32,641 bases of DNA, from the NCBI GenBank assembly GCA_964614515.1, contig CAZTPJ010000043.1, forward strand, positions 1-32,641, given 5' to 3'. The notes under the pieces were generated by a model, which was not told where the DNA came from, made no database searches, and worked only from the letters and a program-made list of their open reading frames with translations. Origin of the DNA: CAZTPJ01 sp964614515 (GTDB lineage Bacteria; Planctomycetota; Phycisphaerae; Phycisphaerales; UBA1924). Below are positions 15,305-25,500 of this stretch, one piece after another; position 1 is the first letter of the stretch; every line of letters starts with the position of its first letter. Made by a program: the position numbers and the translations under genes.

Positions 15305-18070
15305 GTGAACATCCCCCCCACGTACCGTCGATGCGAGGCGAAACGAGCAGGTTTCCGAGGTGCGTGCGTGGCCTTGGGGGTCATGCTGTGCGCGGGCATG
15401 TGCGGCATCATCACTCCCGCGCATGCACAGGCGCCCGTCGCGACGGATGCCGCGCTCGACGCGTATCTGGCCGAGCGAGGGCTGCGAGAGGTTCAGGCCG
15501 CAGCGCTGCGGCATCGCCTGCGCACGGCCACAGGCGCCACGCGCCTCGAACTTGCGAATCGACTCGGCACGATCTATGTCGAACTTCTCGACGCGGCCAC
15601 AACGCCGGAGCAACGTGGAACCATCGAACGGCTCGCCAAGGAACTGCTCGAGCAGGTGCCCGATGCGGAAACCTGGGACTTGCGCCTCAACCTCGCCAAG
15701 GCGCAGTACCTCTTCGCAGAAGATCTCGCGGAGCGGTTCAGGTTGCGATTGACCACGGCCGAGCAGCGCGCCGAGGCCGAACGCACGATGCGGGCCGTAA
15801 ACTCGGTGTTCCAAACGATCGCGCTGCGCTCGAACCAGCGTGTGGAAGGTCTTGAGCGGATTGAAGAATCCGCTCGCGTGCCGGATGATCCACACCTGCG
15901 GGCCGCGCTGGCCGAGGCGCGTCGCGTTCGATCACTGGCGAACTATTACGCGGGGTGGTCGTCGTATTACATCGGTCTGTTGACGGGAATCGGCTCGCAC
16001 GGGCAGGATGCCATCCGCGCGTTCGGCTGGCTGCTCAACTCTCCCGGCACGCCGGCGCGGCTCGATCGAATGCCCGAGAGCCTGTTGACGTATGAGCACG
16101 TCGCGCGTGCGGCCATCGGCGTGGCGATGGCCGAATCGCTGCGCGGGCAGGATGACAACGCGATCCGCTGGCTCGAAGCGCTGGATCGCGCGATCGACTT
16201 GAACGACAACGCGCGGCGGCAACTCGTCTCGCGTCGGCTGGTGATCCTCGCCGCAGGGCGACGATGGTCGGACCTCGATTGGCATGTGACTCGGCGCCGA
16301 CGCGAACTGGCGGCCGAGGGTCAGCCGCTGCTGCCCGTGGGCGAGGCGAGGCTCGTGGCCGTGCTCTCGCTCGAAGCGCTGCGAAGGACGGATCTGCCCG
16401 AGCGTGCCCGGCCGATGATCGAGTTGATCGCGCGGACGGCGATGTCGGACCTTGTGAACCTCGGCGAAGTGTCGCATGTGCTCAATCTGGTGCAGCAGTT
16501 CGGATCATCGCAGATCGGCACGGAAGGATTCATTGTGAACTATGTGCGCGGGCTTCAGGCATATGAAGAGGCCAAGGCCGCGCATTTCGCGGGGACCACC
16601 GACACCAGCGAGCCCGCGACGGATCCAAACCTGATCACCGCGTTTCGCGCGGCGGCGGAACTGCTCGCGACGGCCATCATTACCGACGATGCGGGGCACT
16701 ATGCGGCGGAGCGCACCAACGCCGCCATCGTCGAGGGTCTCGCGCTCTTCTATGCGGGCGAGTTCGAACAGGCCGCCGAGCGACTCGGCCGGGCGCATGC
16801 CGGCGCGACCACGGCCGCGCAGGGTGAAGAGGCGCTGTGGCTCGCGGTCGTCGCGCTGGATCGCGCGGCGGAGAAGCAGGGGGGGGCATCGTCGGCGGAG
16901 TTTGATCGTCTCGCGACACTGTATCTTCAGTCGTATCCAGCCACGGAGCGTGCGGCAAAGTTGCTCCTGCGCCGACTCTCGGCCGGGCTGCTCGATGATG
17001 CCGAGGCGATCGAGATTCTCCTGGCGGTGGAGGCGGATTCACCGGTGCATGAGTCCGCGCTTCGCCACGCGGCGAGGCTGCTGTATCGCGTGTACAAACG
17101 ATCGCGCGATGAGGATCGACAGTTCGCCGCGATGCGTTTCATGACCGTGGCCGAACGCGTTCTCGCCATGGATCGGCGCATCGTGAGTCAGGCCAATCGG
17201 GCCGCGGCCCTGCCTGCGGCTGAGTCGGCGGTGGCGCTGGTTCGACAAATGCTCGACGTGGCGCTCGGCTCGGCCACGCCGGACCTGGAGCGAGCACGAG
17301 CCTCGCTTGAGACGCTGGACGCGATTGTGGCACAGACGGCCATCGACCTCAAGACGATCGATGCGGAACTCGCGTTCCGACGCTTTCAGATCGCCTTCAT
17401 CGAGCGTGACACGATCGAACTGGATCGACGCCTGGCGGCCCTGCATGAGATCGGAGGTCCGTTTTCCGACGCGGCCGATCGAATGCTCTTCAACCGCGCG
17501 CGGGCCAACTGGCAAGCCTCGCCGACCGACGCCAGCGCCGCGATGCAGGTCGTTCGCCACGGGGCGCGGGTGATGTCGCGAATGGGTGATGGCGAGACGG
17601 CCCTCGCCGATCCCGCGGTTCGCGCCCTGCACGCGTCCGTCGCCGAAGCCGCCACCACGATCTGGAAAGCGCGAGGCGACGTGGCGATGCGCGACACCGC
17701 GCTGCGCGTGGATCGCGGGCTGCTGGCGGCGGGTTTCGCCACGGCCGGCGTACTGCGACGAATCGCCGATGCGGCCGAGGATGCGGGACACGCGGGCGAA
17801 TCGCTCGACGCCTGGCGCACGCTGCTTGCGGGTCTCACGCCTGACTCCGTCGCGTGGTTTGAAGCGCGGTATCACTCGATGCGCCTGTTGTGGAAGGTCG
17901 AGCCCGCGCGGGCGGCCGAGGTCGCCACGCAGCATCGACTGTTGCACCCCAACTTCGGCCCCGAGCCGTGGGGTGCGAAGATCCGCGAATTGCACGACGA
18001 AATTCTCGCGGCGACCCGCGAGAATGGCGAGCGCGATGGCGAAGGGAATGAGGGGGGGGGCGAGCCATGA
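15305..18070 (+). CDS. Large secreted helical-repeat (TPR-like) protein, about 921 aa
   Basis: A GTG at 15305 is preceded by AGGGAG; an in-frame ATG at 15281 would overlap the previous gene and is the alternative. A signal peptide follows (hydrophobic GACVALGVMLCAGMCGI, cut after AHA before QAPVA). The mature part is almost all alpha-helical with TPR-like pairs, for example AIVEGLALFYAGEFEQAAERLGRAHA. No enzyme motif is seen. It is probably a periplasmic scaffold. It carries G8 (16879-16886), and G9 (18052-18060) lies in its last codons. Its stop overlaps the next start (ATGA). Confidence 0.85.
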   Translation: MNIPPTYRRCEAKRAGFRGACVALGVMLCAGMCGIITPAHAQAPVATDAALDAYLAERGLREVQAAALRHRLRTATGATRLELANRLGTIYVELLDAATTPEQRGTIERLAKELLEQVPDAETWDLRLNLAKAQYLFAEDLAERFRLRLTTAEQRAEAERTMRAVNSVFQTIALRSNQRVEGLERIEESARVPDDPHLRAALAEARRVRSLANYYAGWSSYYIGLLTGIGSHGQDAIRAFGWLLNSPGTPARLDRMPESLLTYEHVARAAIGVAMAESLRGQDDNAIRWLEALDRAIDLNDNARRQLVSRRLVILAAGRRWSDLDWHVTRRRRELAAEGQPLLPVGEARLVAVLSLEALRRTDLPERARPMIELIARTAMSDLVNLGEVSHVLNLVQQFGSSQIGTEGFIVNYVRGLQAYEEAKAAHFAGTTDTSEPATDPNLITAFRAAAELLATAIITDDAGHYAAERTNAAIVEGLALFYAGEFEQAAERLGRAHAGATTAAQGEEALWLAVVALDRAAEKQGGASSAEFDRLATLYLQSYPATERAAKLLLRRLSAGLLDDAEAIEILLAVEADSPVHESALRHAARLLYRVYKRSRDEDRQFAAMRFMTVAERVLAMDRRIVSQANRAAALPAAESAVALVRQMLDVALGSATPDLERARASLETLDAIVAQTAIDLKTIDAELAFRRFQIAFIERDTIELDRRLAALHEIGGPFSDAADRMLFNRARANWQASPTDASAAMQVVRHGARVMSRMGDGETALADPAVRALHASVAEAATTIWKARGDVAMRDTALRVDRGLLAAGFATAGVLRRIADAAEDAGHAGESLDAWRTLLAGLTPDSVAWFEARYHSMRLLWKVEPARAAEVATQHRLLHPNFGPEPWGAKIRELHDEILAATRENGERDGEGNEGGGEP

Positions 18071-21024
18071 CGCAGCGATCTCCCCGCGCGAATCGTCGCA
18101 ATCCCGTGTCGCGCTTCTTTGGCGAAGAGGCCGCGACCGGAAGCCCGTTTGACTTGCTTGACCTTGGAGCGGATGACTTGACGGACGCGGCGATTGTCGC
18201 GGCTCTGGACCGGCGATTGGCGACTCTGGCCGAGCACGTCGAGTGTGACACGCCGGAGGCGGATGAGGTTCGCCTGGCGATGCACGCGGCCGCGGCGCAG
18301 TTGCTCGATCCGCACGTTCGCCGTCATCTGACGGCTCAGTGGGGGGGGGGCAGCGCGCCGCGTCGCGAGTCGCAGCGCGCTGCACCGCGGACTCCACACG
18401 ATCCGCGCATCGCCCTCGAGCATGACGTTGTCCTCGCCGTGGCGCTGCACGGCGGGTGGAACGACAAAGCGCTGGGTCATGTCGTCTCCCTCGCCAACGC
18501 GCGCGGCATGTCCTCAGACGACCTCGGAAGGGCCATCGCACAACTGCACGCCGCACGAACGCGACGGACCGACGCACGGGCGTCCATCGCACCCGCATCA
18601 GCAACACGGCCTTCGACTGGCGCGACGACCGTTGCTGCGGGGTCGGGCCTTTCCACCCATGCGGGATCGTCGTCGCGGCAGGATTCCGCCAGCACGCCCG
18701 AACCGCGCCGCGCCGTTGATCCCGCGGAGAAGGCTCTGCGAAAGTCGACGCTGGTGACCATCGGCTGTACCGGGTTGATCGCGATCGTGGCATTCGGCGT
18801 CGGAATCGTCCTGCTGACGACGCCGCCGACGCCCGCTCCGACACCGCCCACGACGAACACGCCAGAGGTTGCGAACACTCCGGCCGTCGATGCACCTGCC
18901 GCCCAGACGCCCGAACCAATCACCGCGAAGCAGGATCCAACTCCTCAGCCGCCGCTTGCGATGACCGACGGCACGTTTGATCCCGCCGATATTGTTCGTC
19001 GTCTCGCGGCGTGCACGGCCGGGGCTGAAGTTGACCCGGAGGCCGCGACGACGGAGTTCGGCTTGATCATCGAGCAGATTTCGCAGAACTGGCCTCGTCT
19101 AAAGCCGGATCAACTCGTGTCGGTCAATCATGGCGTCGTTGAATTTGTGTATCGGATCGCACTCGGCGGTGCATCGACATCGGTGGACGTTGGCGACGGT
19201 CGTGGGGGTGGTGGGGGTGGTGGGGGTGCGATTGATTTGATCGCGGGCGATCGCTCGGTTTCGTCGGTGTCGGGACCGATCAAACCGGACGAAGTCGCAG
19301 GCACAATCTGGTCCGCGGGGATGTTGACGCGACTGGGCCGTGAGCGAGACCTGCCCGCCACGACGGTGATGCGGCTCCGTCAGCACATCGCACGCATGTT
19401 CGGCGATCACGGGGTTGCTTCCGCACCGCCACATGGGGCGGCGACATTTGACAGCGCTGCGCTGTCGGCCGTGGGCCTGTTGCCGGAGCGACTTTCGCTG
19501 CCGACGGTGTCGGTGGAGTCATGGCGGAGTTGGCTGTCGGCGGTGGGTGCGCTGGCGCCTCCGCCGGCGGGTGACGCGCGCGACGACCATGGACACCATC
19601 GCATCATTCTCGGCGGGCTTGAGCATCTGCTGGCGCATGGGCCGGATCCGAGTCGTGATGAAGCGACGTTCAGGGTTGTGCGCATGCTGGTGATGGACGT
19701 GTCGTGGCAGCCGGGCTCGGAGAGCCGCGAGTGGCTGCTTGCGCGGTTCAACGATGCGAGGCTCAGCGCGGCGGACCTGCACACGGTCACCAGCGCGGTG
19801 GTCACGAAGTCGCGAGAGGTGGACATCACGATGGTTCTGCCCGTGCTCGCGTCGGATCAGGTGCGCGTCGAACTGCGAGATCGCTATGTTCAGGCGTGGG
19901 GCCTAGATCCCGGCCAGCGGCGCGATGAACTGACCTCGGCCATCGTCCGCGCCGCGTCCACCGTTTTCATCGAAGTCGAACTGGCGCGATCGCCCACCGA
20001 GTACCTCGCCGCGGCCGTGCGACTCTCCCGTTTGAGCGAAGCCGCGCGGTGGGTGTATCGCGGGCAGACGGACGAGGCCTCGCGGCTTGTGGATGCGCTC
20101 GATGCGGACGGCGTGTTGGATGCCGCGATCAGATCCGGCGCGCCGAGCCCGACGGTCGTCACGATTCAGCGCGGGGGACGGTCGTGGACGGAGCGCTACC
20201 TCGCGGCCGGGCGCAATGTGCCCGTGCGACTGTCATTGCTCGATGAGGTTGCGCACAGCATTGATGGTGAGTCTCCCGATGCCGAGGTGCTGGTGGCCGA
20301 GGCGCTGCGGGGTTCGCCCGTGGCGGTTCGATCACGGGCGAAGGAGATTGTGCTGGCTCTTTCCAATGAGCCGGCGGTGGTGGCGGCGCTGCTTGAGGCG
20401 CTTCCGCTGGTGTATGAAACGCCGGACACCTCAGACATCATCGCGTATGTGGCGGCGACGTCGCTTCCGCCCGTGCATGATGTCAGGTGGGGGCCCGCCG
20501 CGCGACGGGCGCTCGTCGAGCGGCTCCTGCAACTCACCGCGGCCGAGGGCGAGTTCGCCAGAGTCGATCAGTTTGCCCAACTCCTGGCCCGGTCTTACAT
20601 GGGTCGTGCCGCCGACACGCCCCTCGCCGAGGGCGCTGCCATCGCCGACATCGAGAACTCCGCGGCACGCATCTGGACGGCGTGGTGGAGTGGGGTGGGG
20701 GGGGGGCGGGGCTCCGGTGCGGGAATGACGGCCGTGGGCGGAAGTGGCCTGACGCTCGAAGCACTGGAACGTCGTCGCACGGGACGCCTGGCGATTTCGC
20801 GAGGACTTGTGCAGGTTTTCGCGGCGCAGCAGATCAGCGTCTGTGAACTCATGGCCCTGGTGGTGGGGCAGGAGCGCCCGCACCATCAGGTGGAGATCGC
20901 CGGGCTGCTCGAAACGTTGGCGCAGCAGCGTCGCAGCGCCACGTCCGTCATCAAACAGATACAGGATACGGAAGCGGTGATGCTGAAACTGTGGCTGCTG
21001 CGACTGGGGGAGGGTCCGGCATGA
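18067..21024 (+). CDS. Single-pass membrane protein with J-like N-terminus, 985 aa
   Basis: Residues 27-90 (SPFDLLDLGADDLTDAAIVAAL...LLDPHVRRHL) look like a degenerate J-like domain of the type seen in planctomycete fusions; the HPD motif is absent. A disordered Ser/Thr/Arg stretch (165-227) leads to a membrane helix at 228-251 (positive residues KALRK before it, so the N-terminus is cytoplasmic). Then come a Pro/Thr-rich linker (252-300) and a long helical periplasmic part (305-985) without a known family. Three G-runs are coding: G10 at 18341-18350, G5 blocks around 19204-19227 and G10 at 20697-20706. It starts by ATGA overlap and ends the same way. Confidence 0.82.
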   Translation: MTQRSPRANRRNPVSRFFGEEAATGSPFDLLDLGADDLTDAAIVAALDRRLATLAEHVECDTPEADEVRLAMHAAAAQLLDPHVRRHLTAQWGGGSAPRRESQRAAPRTPHDPRIALEHDVVLAVALHGGWNDKALGHVVSLANARGMSSDDLGRAIAQLHAARTRRTDARASIAPASATRPSTGATTVAAGSGLSTHAGSSSRQDSASTPEPRRAVDPAEKALRKSTLVTIGCTGLIAIVAFGVGIVLLTTPPTPAPTPPTTNTPEVANTPAVDAPAAQTPEPITAKQDPTPQPPLAMTDGTFDPADIVRRLAACTAGAEVDPEAATTEFGLIIEQISQNWPRLKPDQLVSVNHGVVEFVYRIALGGASTSVDVGDGRGGGGGGGGAIDLIAGDRSVSSVSGPIKPDEVAGTIWSAGMLTRLGRERDLPATTVMRLRQHIARMFGDHGVASAPPHGAATFDSAALSAVGLLPERLSLPTVSVESWRSWLSAVGALAPPPAGDARDDHGHHRIILGGLEHLLAHGPDPSRDEATFRVVRMLVMDVSWQPGSESREWLLARFNDARLSAADLHTVTSAVVTKSREVDITMVLPVLASDQVRVELRDRYVQAWGLDPGQRRDELTSAIVRAASTVFIEVELARSPTEYLAAAVRLSRLSEAARWVYRGQTDEASRLVDALDADGVLDAAIRSGAPSPTVVTIQRGGRSWTERYLAAGRNVPVRLSLLDEVAHSIDGESPDAEVLVAEALRGSPVAVRSRAKEIVLALSNEPAVVAALLEALPLVYETPDTSDIIAYVAATSLPPVHDVRWGPAARRALVERLLQLTAAEGEFARVDQFAQLLARSYMGRAADTPLAEGAAIADIENSAARIWTAWWSGVGGGRGSGAGMTAVGGSGLTLEALERRRTGRLAISRGLVQVFAAQQISVCELMALVVGQERPHHQVEIAGLLETLAQQRRSATSVIKQIQDTEAVMLKLWLLRLGEGPA

Positions 21025-21947
21025 TCCATGTGGCGGCGATGATGCAGGTCGTACTGGTCGCGATGGGCTTTGGCGGCGGGGTTGCCGGCGTCGAGACTGC
21101 AAAGGTGGTTCATGCGCAGCCGGATGTGCTTCCGCCGCCGCTTCCGATTCCCTCGCTTGAATCGCGTCTGTCCGCGCTGACGCCGGAAGATCCGCTCGAG
21201 TACTTCCTGCTTGGCGAGGAGGTCGCGTATGAGTCGCGCGATCCATCGCACGATCGACTGGCGCGGCAACTCTTCGCCGTGGCGTATGAACTCGATCGCA
21301 AACGCGTCGGTACGCTCCGCGCAAGCATTTGCCTCGCGCTGGCGAACTTCGAGCGAGTCGAGGAGACGCGACTCTGGCTGCTGGCGACGGCCGGGGCGAT
21401 CGATCCGCGCTACGCGGCGACGGACTGGAGCGGGCCGAAGATCACCGGAGGATCGGATGCGACGGCGTTCAAACTCGCCACGGCGCTGGGTCTGGTGCGC
21501 GCGGGGGAAGGCCGGCGGGCATCGGACCTGCTGAGCGATCCTGACGTGCGGGCGCTCTTGCAGCAGTTTCGGTCGATGATCCCCGGCGGCGCGGTGGCGA
21601 TCGAGACGCAGGCGCGCGCCTGGCCGTGCCCGGAGTGCAAAAACGCGAGGATCAGTACGCGAATGATTCAAGGTTCGCCCGAGACGCGGTTGTGCAACAC
21701 CTGTCGCGGGAATCCGGGACCGATTCTCTCACACGCGGAGTTTGTGTCGCATCTTCGATTTGAAGCGAGATTGCTTGTCGGCATTCAGCGTTCGTGGTCG
21801 GCGCAGATCGTGTCTGATCTCGGGCCGCCGCTGCTCGATCCTGACCCGGCCACGCTGGCCGCGACGCTGCGGGATCGTTACGGCGTGCAGCCGGACATGC
21901 CCTTCTATCGCGGCGGCAAATGGGTCGCGTCAAGCGACGCCCCCTGA
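21021..21947 (+). CDS. Secreted zinc-ribbon protein, 308 aa
   Basis: The ATG at 21021 overlaps the previous stop (ATGA); the longer frame from 20991 is rejected for that reason. Residues 1-32 form a signal peptide (MMQVVLVAMGFGGGVAG... cut near VHA before QPD). A Pro-rich segment and helices follow, then a CxxC-x18-CxxC zinc ribbon at Cys203, 206, 225 and 228 (CPECKN, CNTCRG). The C-terminal part (235-308) is helical. No enzyme motif is recognised. A four-cysteine ribbon in an exported protein is unusual and may be disulphide-bonded instead of zinc-bound. It is last in the operon and nearly touches the convergent sixA-like gene. Confidence 0.82.
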   Translation: MIHVAAMMQVVLVAMGFGGGVAGVETAKVVHAQPDVLPPPLPIPSLESRLSALTPEDPLEYFLLGEEVAYESRDPSHDRLARQLFAVAYELDRKRVGTLRASICLALANFERVEETRLWLLATAGAIDPRYAATDWSGPKITGGSDATAFKLATALGLVRAGEGRRASDLLSDPDVRALLQQFRSMIPGGAVAIETQARAWPCPECKNARISTRMIQGSPETRLCNTCRGNPGPILSHAEFVSHLRFEARLLVGIQRSWSAQIVSDLGPPLLDPDPATLAATLRDRYGVQPDMPFYRGGKWVASSDAP

Positions 21948-21953
21948 TTCGCG

Positions 21954-22430
21954 TCAAACTTCGTCAAATCGGAGTCGATCGATCACGCGACAACGTCCGA
22001 GGATGTGTTCGCGCGGCGTCTCGAGGATCACGGCCTCTCCGGTTCGCAATTCGTCGCATCCGGAGCAGCGCCCGCGGGTAAGCCATTCGATGACCTCTTC
22101 CAACTGCGGGTTGTGGCCAATGAGCATGAGGCTCTCGACGGGCGCGTGGGATTCAACGAGATCAATTGCCATCGACGCTGGCTGGCCCGTCATCAGCGAT
22201 GTTTCGGTTCGCAGCGCGCCACCCAGCGCCGCGTGCAGCAGTCGGGCCGTTTCGATGGCCCGCCGGATGGGGCTTGCCAGCAGCGCGGCCGGGACATCTT
22301 CGCGCGATGCGATGTTGACGGCGAGGTGTTCGATCTGTCGCTGGCCGCGATCGGTCAATTGTCGATCGTCATCGCGTCCGGTCTCGGACATTCGCTCGGC
22401 CTTGCCGTGTCGAACAACATACAACCGCAT
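21954..22430 (-). CDS. sixA: SixA-type phosphohistidine phosphatase, 158 aa
   Basis: A short histidine-phosphatase-superfamily enzyme that removes phosphate from histidine of phosphorelay or PTS proteins. It shows the catalytic RHGKAE (7-12, nucleophile His8), the ASPIRRAIETA segment (52-62) with phosphate-binding Arg, and LIGHNPQLE (103-111, His106). The length matches SixA and lacks the insertions of phosphoglycerate mutases. ATG at 22430. It converges on the zinc-ribbon gene with a six-base gap and diverges from the tricorn-like gene; no histidine kinase is next to it, so its target cannot be named. Confidence 0.88.
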   Translation of the reverse strand: MRLYVVRHGKAERMSETGRDDDRQLTDRGQRQIEHLAVNIASREDVPAALLASPIRRAIETARLLHAALGGALRTETSLMTGQPASMAIDLVESHAPVESLMLIGHNPQLEEVIEWLTRGRCSGCDELRTGEAVILETPREHILGRCRVIDRLRFDEV

Positions 22431-22561
22431 GTTCTTTTCCCCGGGTCATACGCCCGCCAACCGCCACGACGCTACACTGCGGTGTTCCCGCCCACAGGGT
22501 ACACCGCCAGGCGCGGGCGTGGCGGGAACCAGCGGGGTTCAGCATTTTCAGGAGGTTCACC

Positions 22562-25500
22562 ATGATCGGTGATCGTGCGATCAGGCTCGTCAGCGTGGTT
22601 GGTTTCGCGTGCGCGATGTTGGGCTGCAGCGCCGGCGGCGTGGTCGGGGCCAACACGGCGTTTCCGGGCGGCGTCCTGCGACCCGACGGGCCTGCCACCC
22701 ACTTCCAGTTTGACACCGAAGCCCTTATGGTCGGTTTTCCGCAGTATCCGAGCCTCAGTCCCAATGGCGAGTTCATCGTCTTTTCGTGGGCGGATGACCT
22801 GTGGTCCGTGCCGAGCGGTGGCGGCCACGCGATTCGACTGACGGCCCACGCCGCGTATGAACGGCGATCGGCCTTGAGCCCCGATGGCAGCCTGCTCGCG
22901 TTTGAATCGGATCGCGATGGACCGATGAACCTGTACGTCGTGCCGGTGAATGCGACGCCGGCCGGGTTGGTGGCGGGACCGTTGGAACGTGTGACAACCT
23001 CGGATCGCCCGCAGACGCTGGCCGGTTTCTCGGCCGACGGGACATCGCTGCTGTACTCGGCATCACATGAGCCGACGATCTATCGCGCGCCGCACATGCA
23101 CCGCGCGCCGATCGCCGGCGGCCCCGTCGAACGCATCACCAACGCCTTCGGCACGCTGCCGCGCGAAGCCCCCGGCGGGAATGCCTATGTCTTCCATCGC
23201 GGATACAACGGCTGGGAACGCCCGAAGTATCGCGGATCCGGCAGCAACGACCTCTTCCGTATGAACGCCGATGGATCCTTCACGCAACTCACCTCCCACG
23301 CAGGCAACGATGGCGACGGGTTCATTCTGCCCGACGGTTCAGTTGTGTTCGTCTCCTCACGCGATGGCAACAACAACATCTTTCGACTCCGCGCTGATGC
23401 GACCGATCGAGGCCGGCTCGAAGCCAACGGCCTGACGCAACTCACGCACTTCAAGCCCGAGAACGGCGAGCCGACCATCGGCCACGGCGTGCGCGACTTG
23501 AACGTGTCGTGGTCGGGCAACATGGCCGTGTTCGCCGTGTGGGACACGATGTACACGCTCGACCTGACCAGCGAGAACGCGACGCCGACGCCGGTGCAGG
23601 TGATCGCTTCGATCGATGCGAACACCATCGACACGCAGCGGATGGACATCGGGCGGCAGGTTTCCGAGGCGGCGCTGAGTCCCGATGGCAAAACGATGGC
23701 CGTCATCGCCCGCGGCGAGGTCTTCGTGCGCAGTACGGAGGAAGGACGTCCAACGCGGCGCGTGACGAACACCTATGGCCGCGAGCGTGATCTGGCCTGG
23801 TCGCCCGATGGCCGTGTGCTCTATTTCACCTCGGATGAAGATGGTCAGTATGCGCTGTACACGGCCGTGGTGAACATGTCGCGCGAGGATCTTGAGCCGA
23901 AGAAGCCCGACGCGAAGGAAGGCGACGAGCCCGCGAAGGATGAACAGCCCGAGGCCGAGCCGGCCGAGGGTGCCGATGCGCCGGCCGATGACAATCCCGC
24001 GTCCGACAGCCCCAGCACCGACGCGCAGCCCGCCGAGAAGCCGAAAGTCGATCACGGCAAGCGCTGGGCGGAATCCATCACGTTCACGGTCGAGAAGGTG
24101 ATCGCATCGGACAAACCCGTTCGATCTCCGGTGCCATCGCCCGATGGCCGTACGTTGCTCTACACGCTCGGACGCGGGGATCTTGTTCTGCGTGATCTCG
24201 CGACGGGTTCGGATCGCGTGCTGCTGGAGAGTTGGAACGCCCCTGAAGTGCAGTGGGCCTTGGACTCGCGCCACATCGTCTATGAAGTCAGCGATCTGTA
24301 CTTCAACTCGGACATCTGGCTGCTGGACACGGCCGCGGAATCCGCCGCGCCCATCAACATCACGCGACATCCGGACATGGATCACTCGCCCAGACTCAGC
24401 GCCGATGGCAAGGTTCTGACGTTCCTCAGTGATCGCGGCGGCGAGAACGGGCAGTACGACGTCTGGGCCGTCTACCTCGATTCCAAGTTGGAATCCATGC
24501 GCCCCTATGAACTGGACCAGTATTTCAAGGATGCGGCGGCAGCGGCGAAAAAGCGCAAGCCGATCGAAGCCTCAGCGACCGATGGCAAGGCCGCGAAGAC
24601 GCCTGAGCCGCTGACCTTTGATGTCGACGATGCGTACCTGCGCGTGCGTCGAATCACATCGCTTCCCGGTTCGCAGCGCAACCTCGCGATGACGCCCGGC
24701 GGCGATCGCATTCTGTTCTCCGCGACGGTCGATGGCTCACAGTCGCTGTTCAGCGTGGACAACGCCGGCGGTGACCGCAAGGTCGTTGTTTCCGGCAACG
24801 TTTCGAACGTTTCATTGAATCTGACGGGCGATCGGGTGGTTCACATTCGATCCAATGAAGCGGCGGCCGTGCCCATCGGCGGTGGACGCGCGGACGCGTA
24901 CGCGATTTCCGCGCCGGTGGTGATCGACGTGGCGAAGCAGCAGCGACAGAAGTTCACCGAGGCCGCACGATTGCTCGGCGAGGGCTTCTATCACCCGACG
25001 CTCAAGGGCCTGGACTGGCCGGCGCTGACCGAAAAGTACCTCTCGCTCGCCGAGCGCACTCGCACGCCCGCGGAGTTCAACCGCGTCACCATGCTGCTCT
25101 TTGGCGAACTCGACGGGTCGCATCTTGGCATCGGCGGCGGCGGCGGGTTCAGTTCGCCTTCGCCGGCGAATGGATACCTCGGCGTCGATGTCGAGCCGGT
25201 GGCCAACGGATATAAGATCACGCGACTCATCAAGGGAATGCCGGCCGAAACGCGATTGAAAGTCGGCGACATCATCACGGCCATCGAGGGCGAGTCGCTC
25301 GCCGCGCCCGGACAGAATCGCCCGCGAGTCGATCTTCACGCCGCGCTGGCGGGAACGTCGGGTCGCGAGGTGCTGCTGGAGATCGAGCCGGTCGATGCGA
25401 ACGCAAGTCGTTTTGTTCTGATCGCGCCTGAAGGGTACGGCGCGGAAAGCGGGGCGCGATACCGCGATGAAGTCGCACGCCGCGCAGCGCTCGTCGATCA

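Noticed and set aside
17039..18919. 626-aa minus-strand frame
   Set aside because: It is antisense to the two large operon genes and very Arg-rich; no signal, domain or ribosome site.
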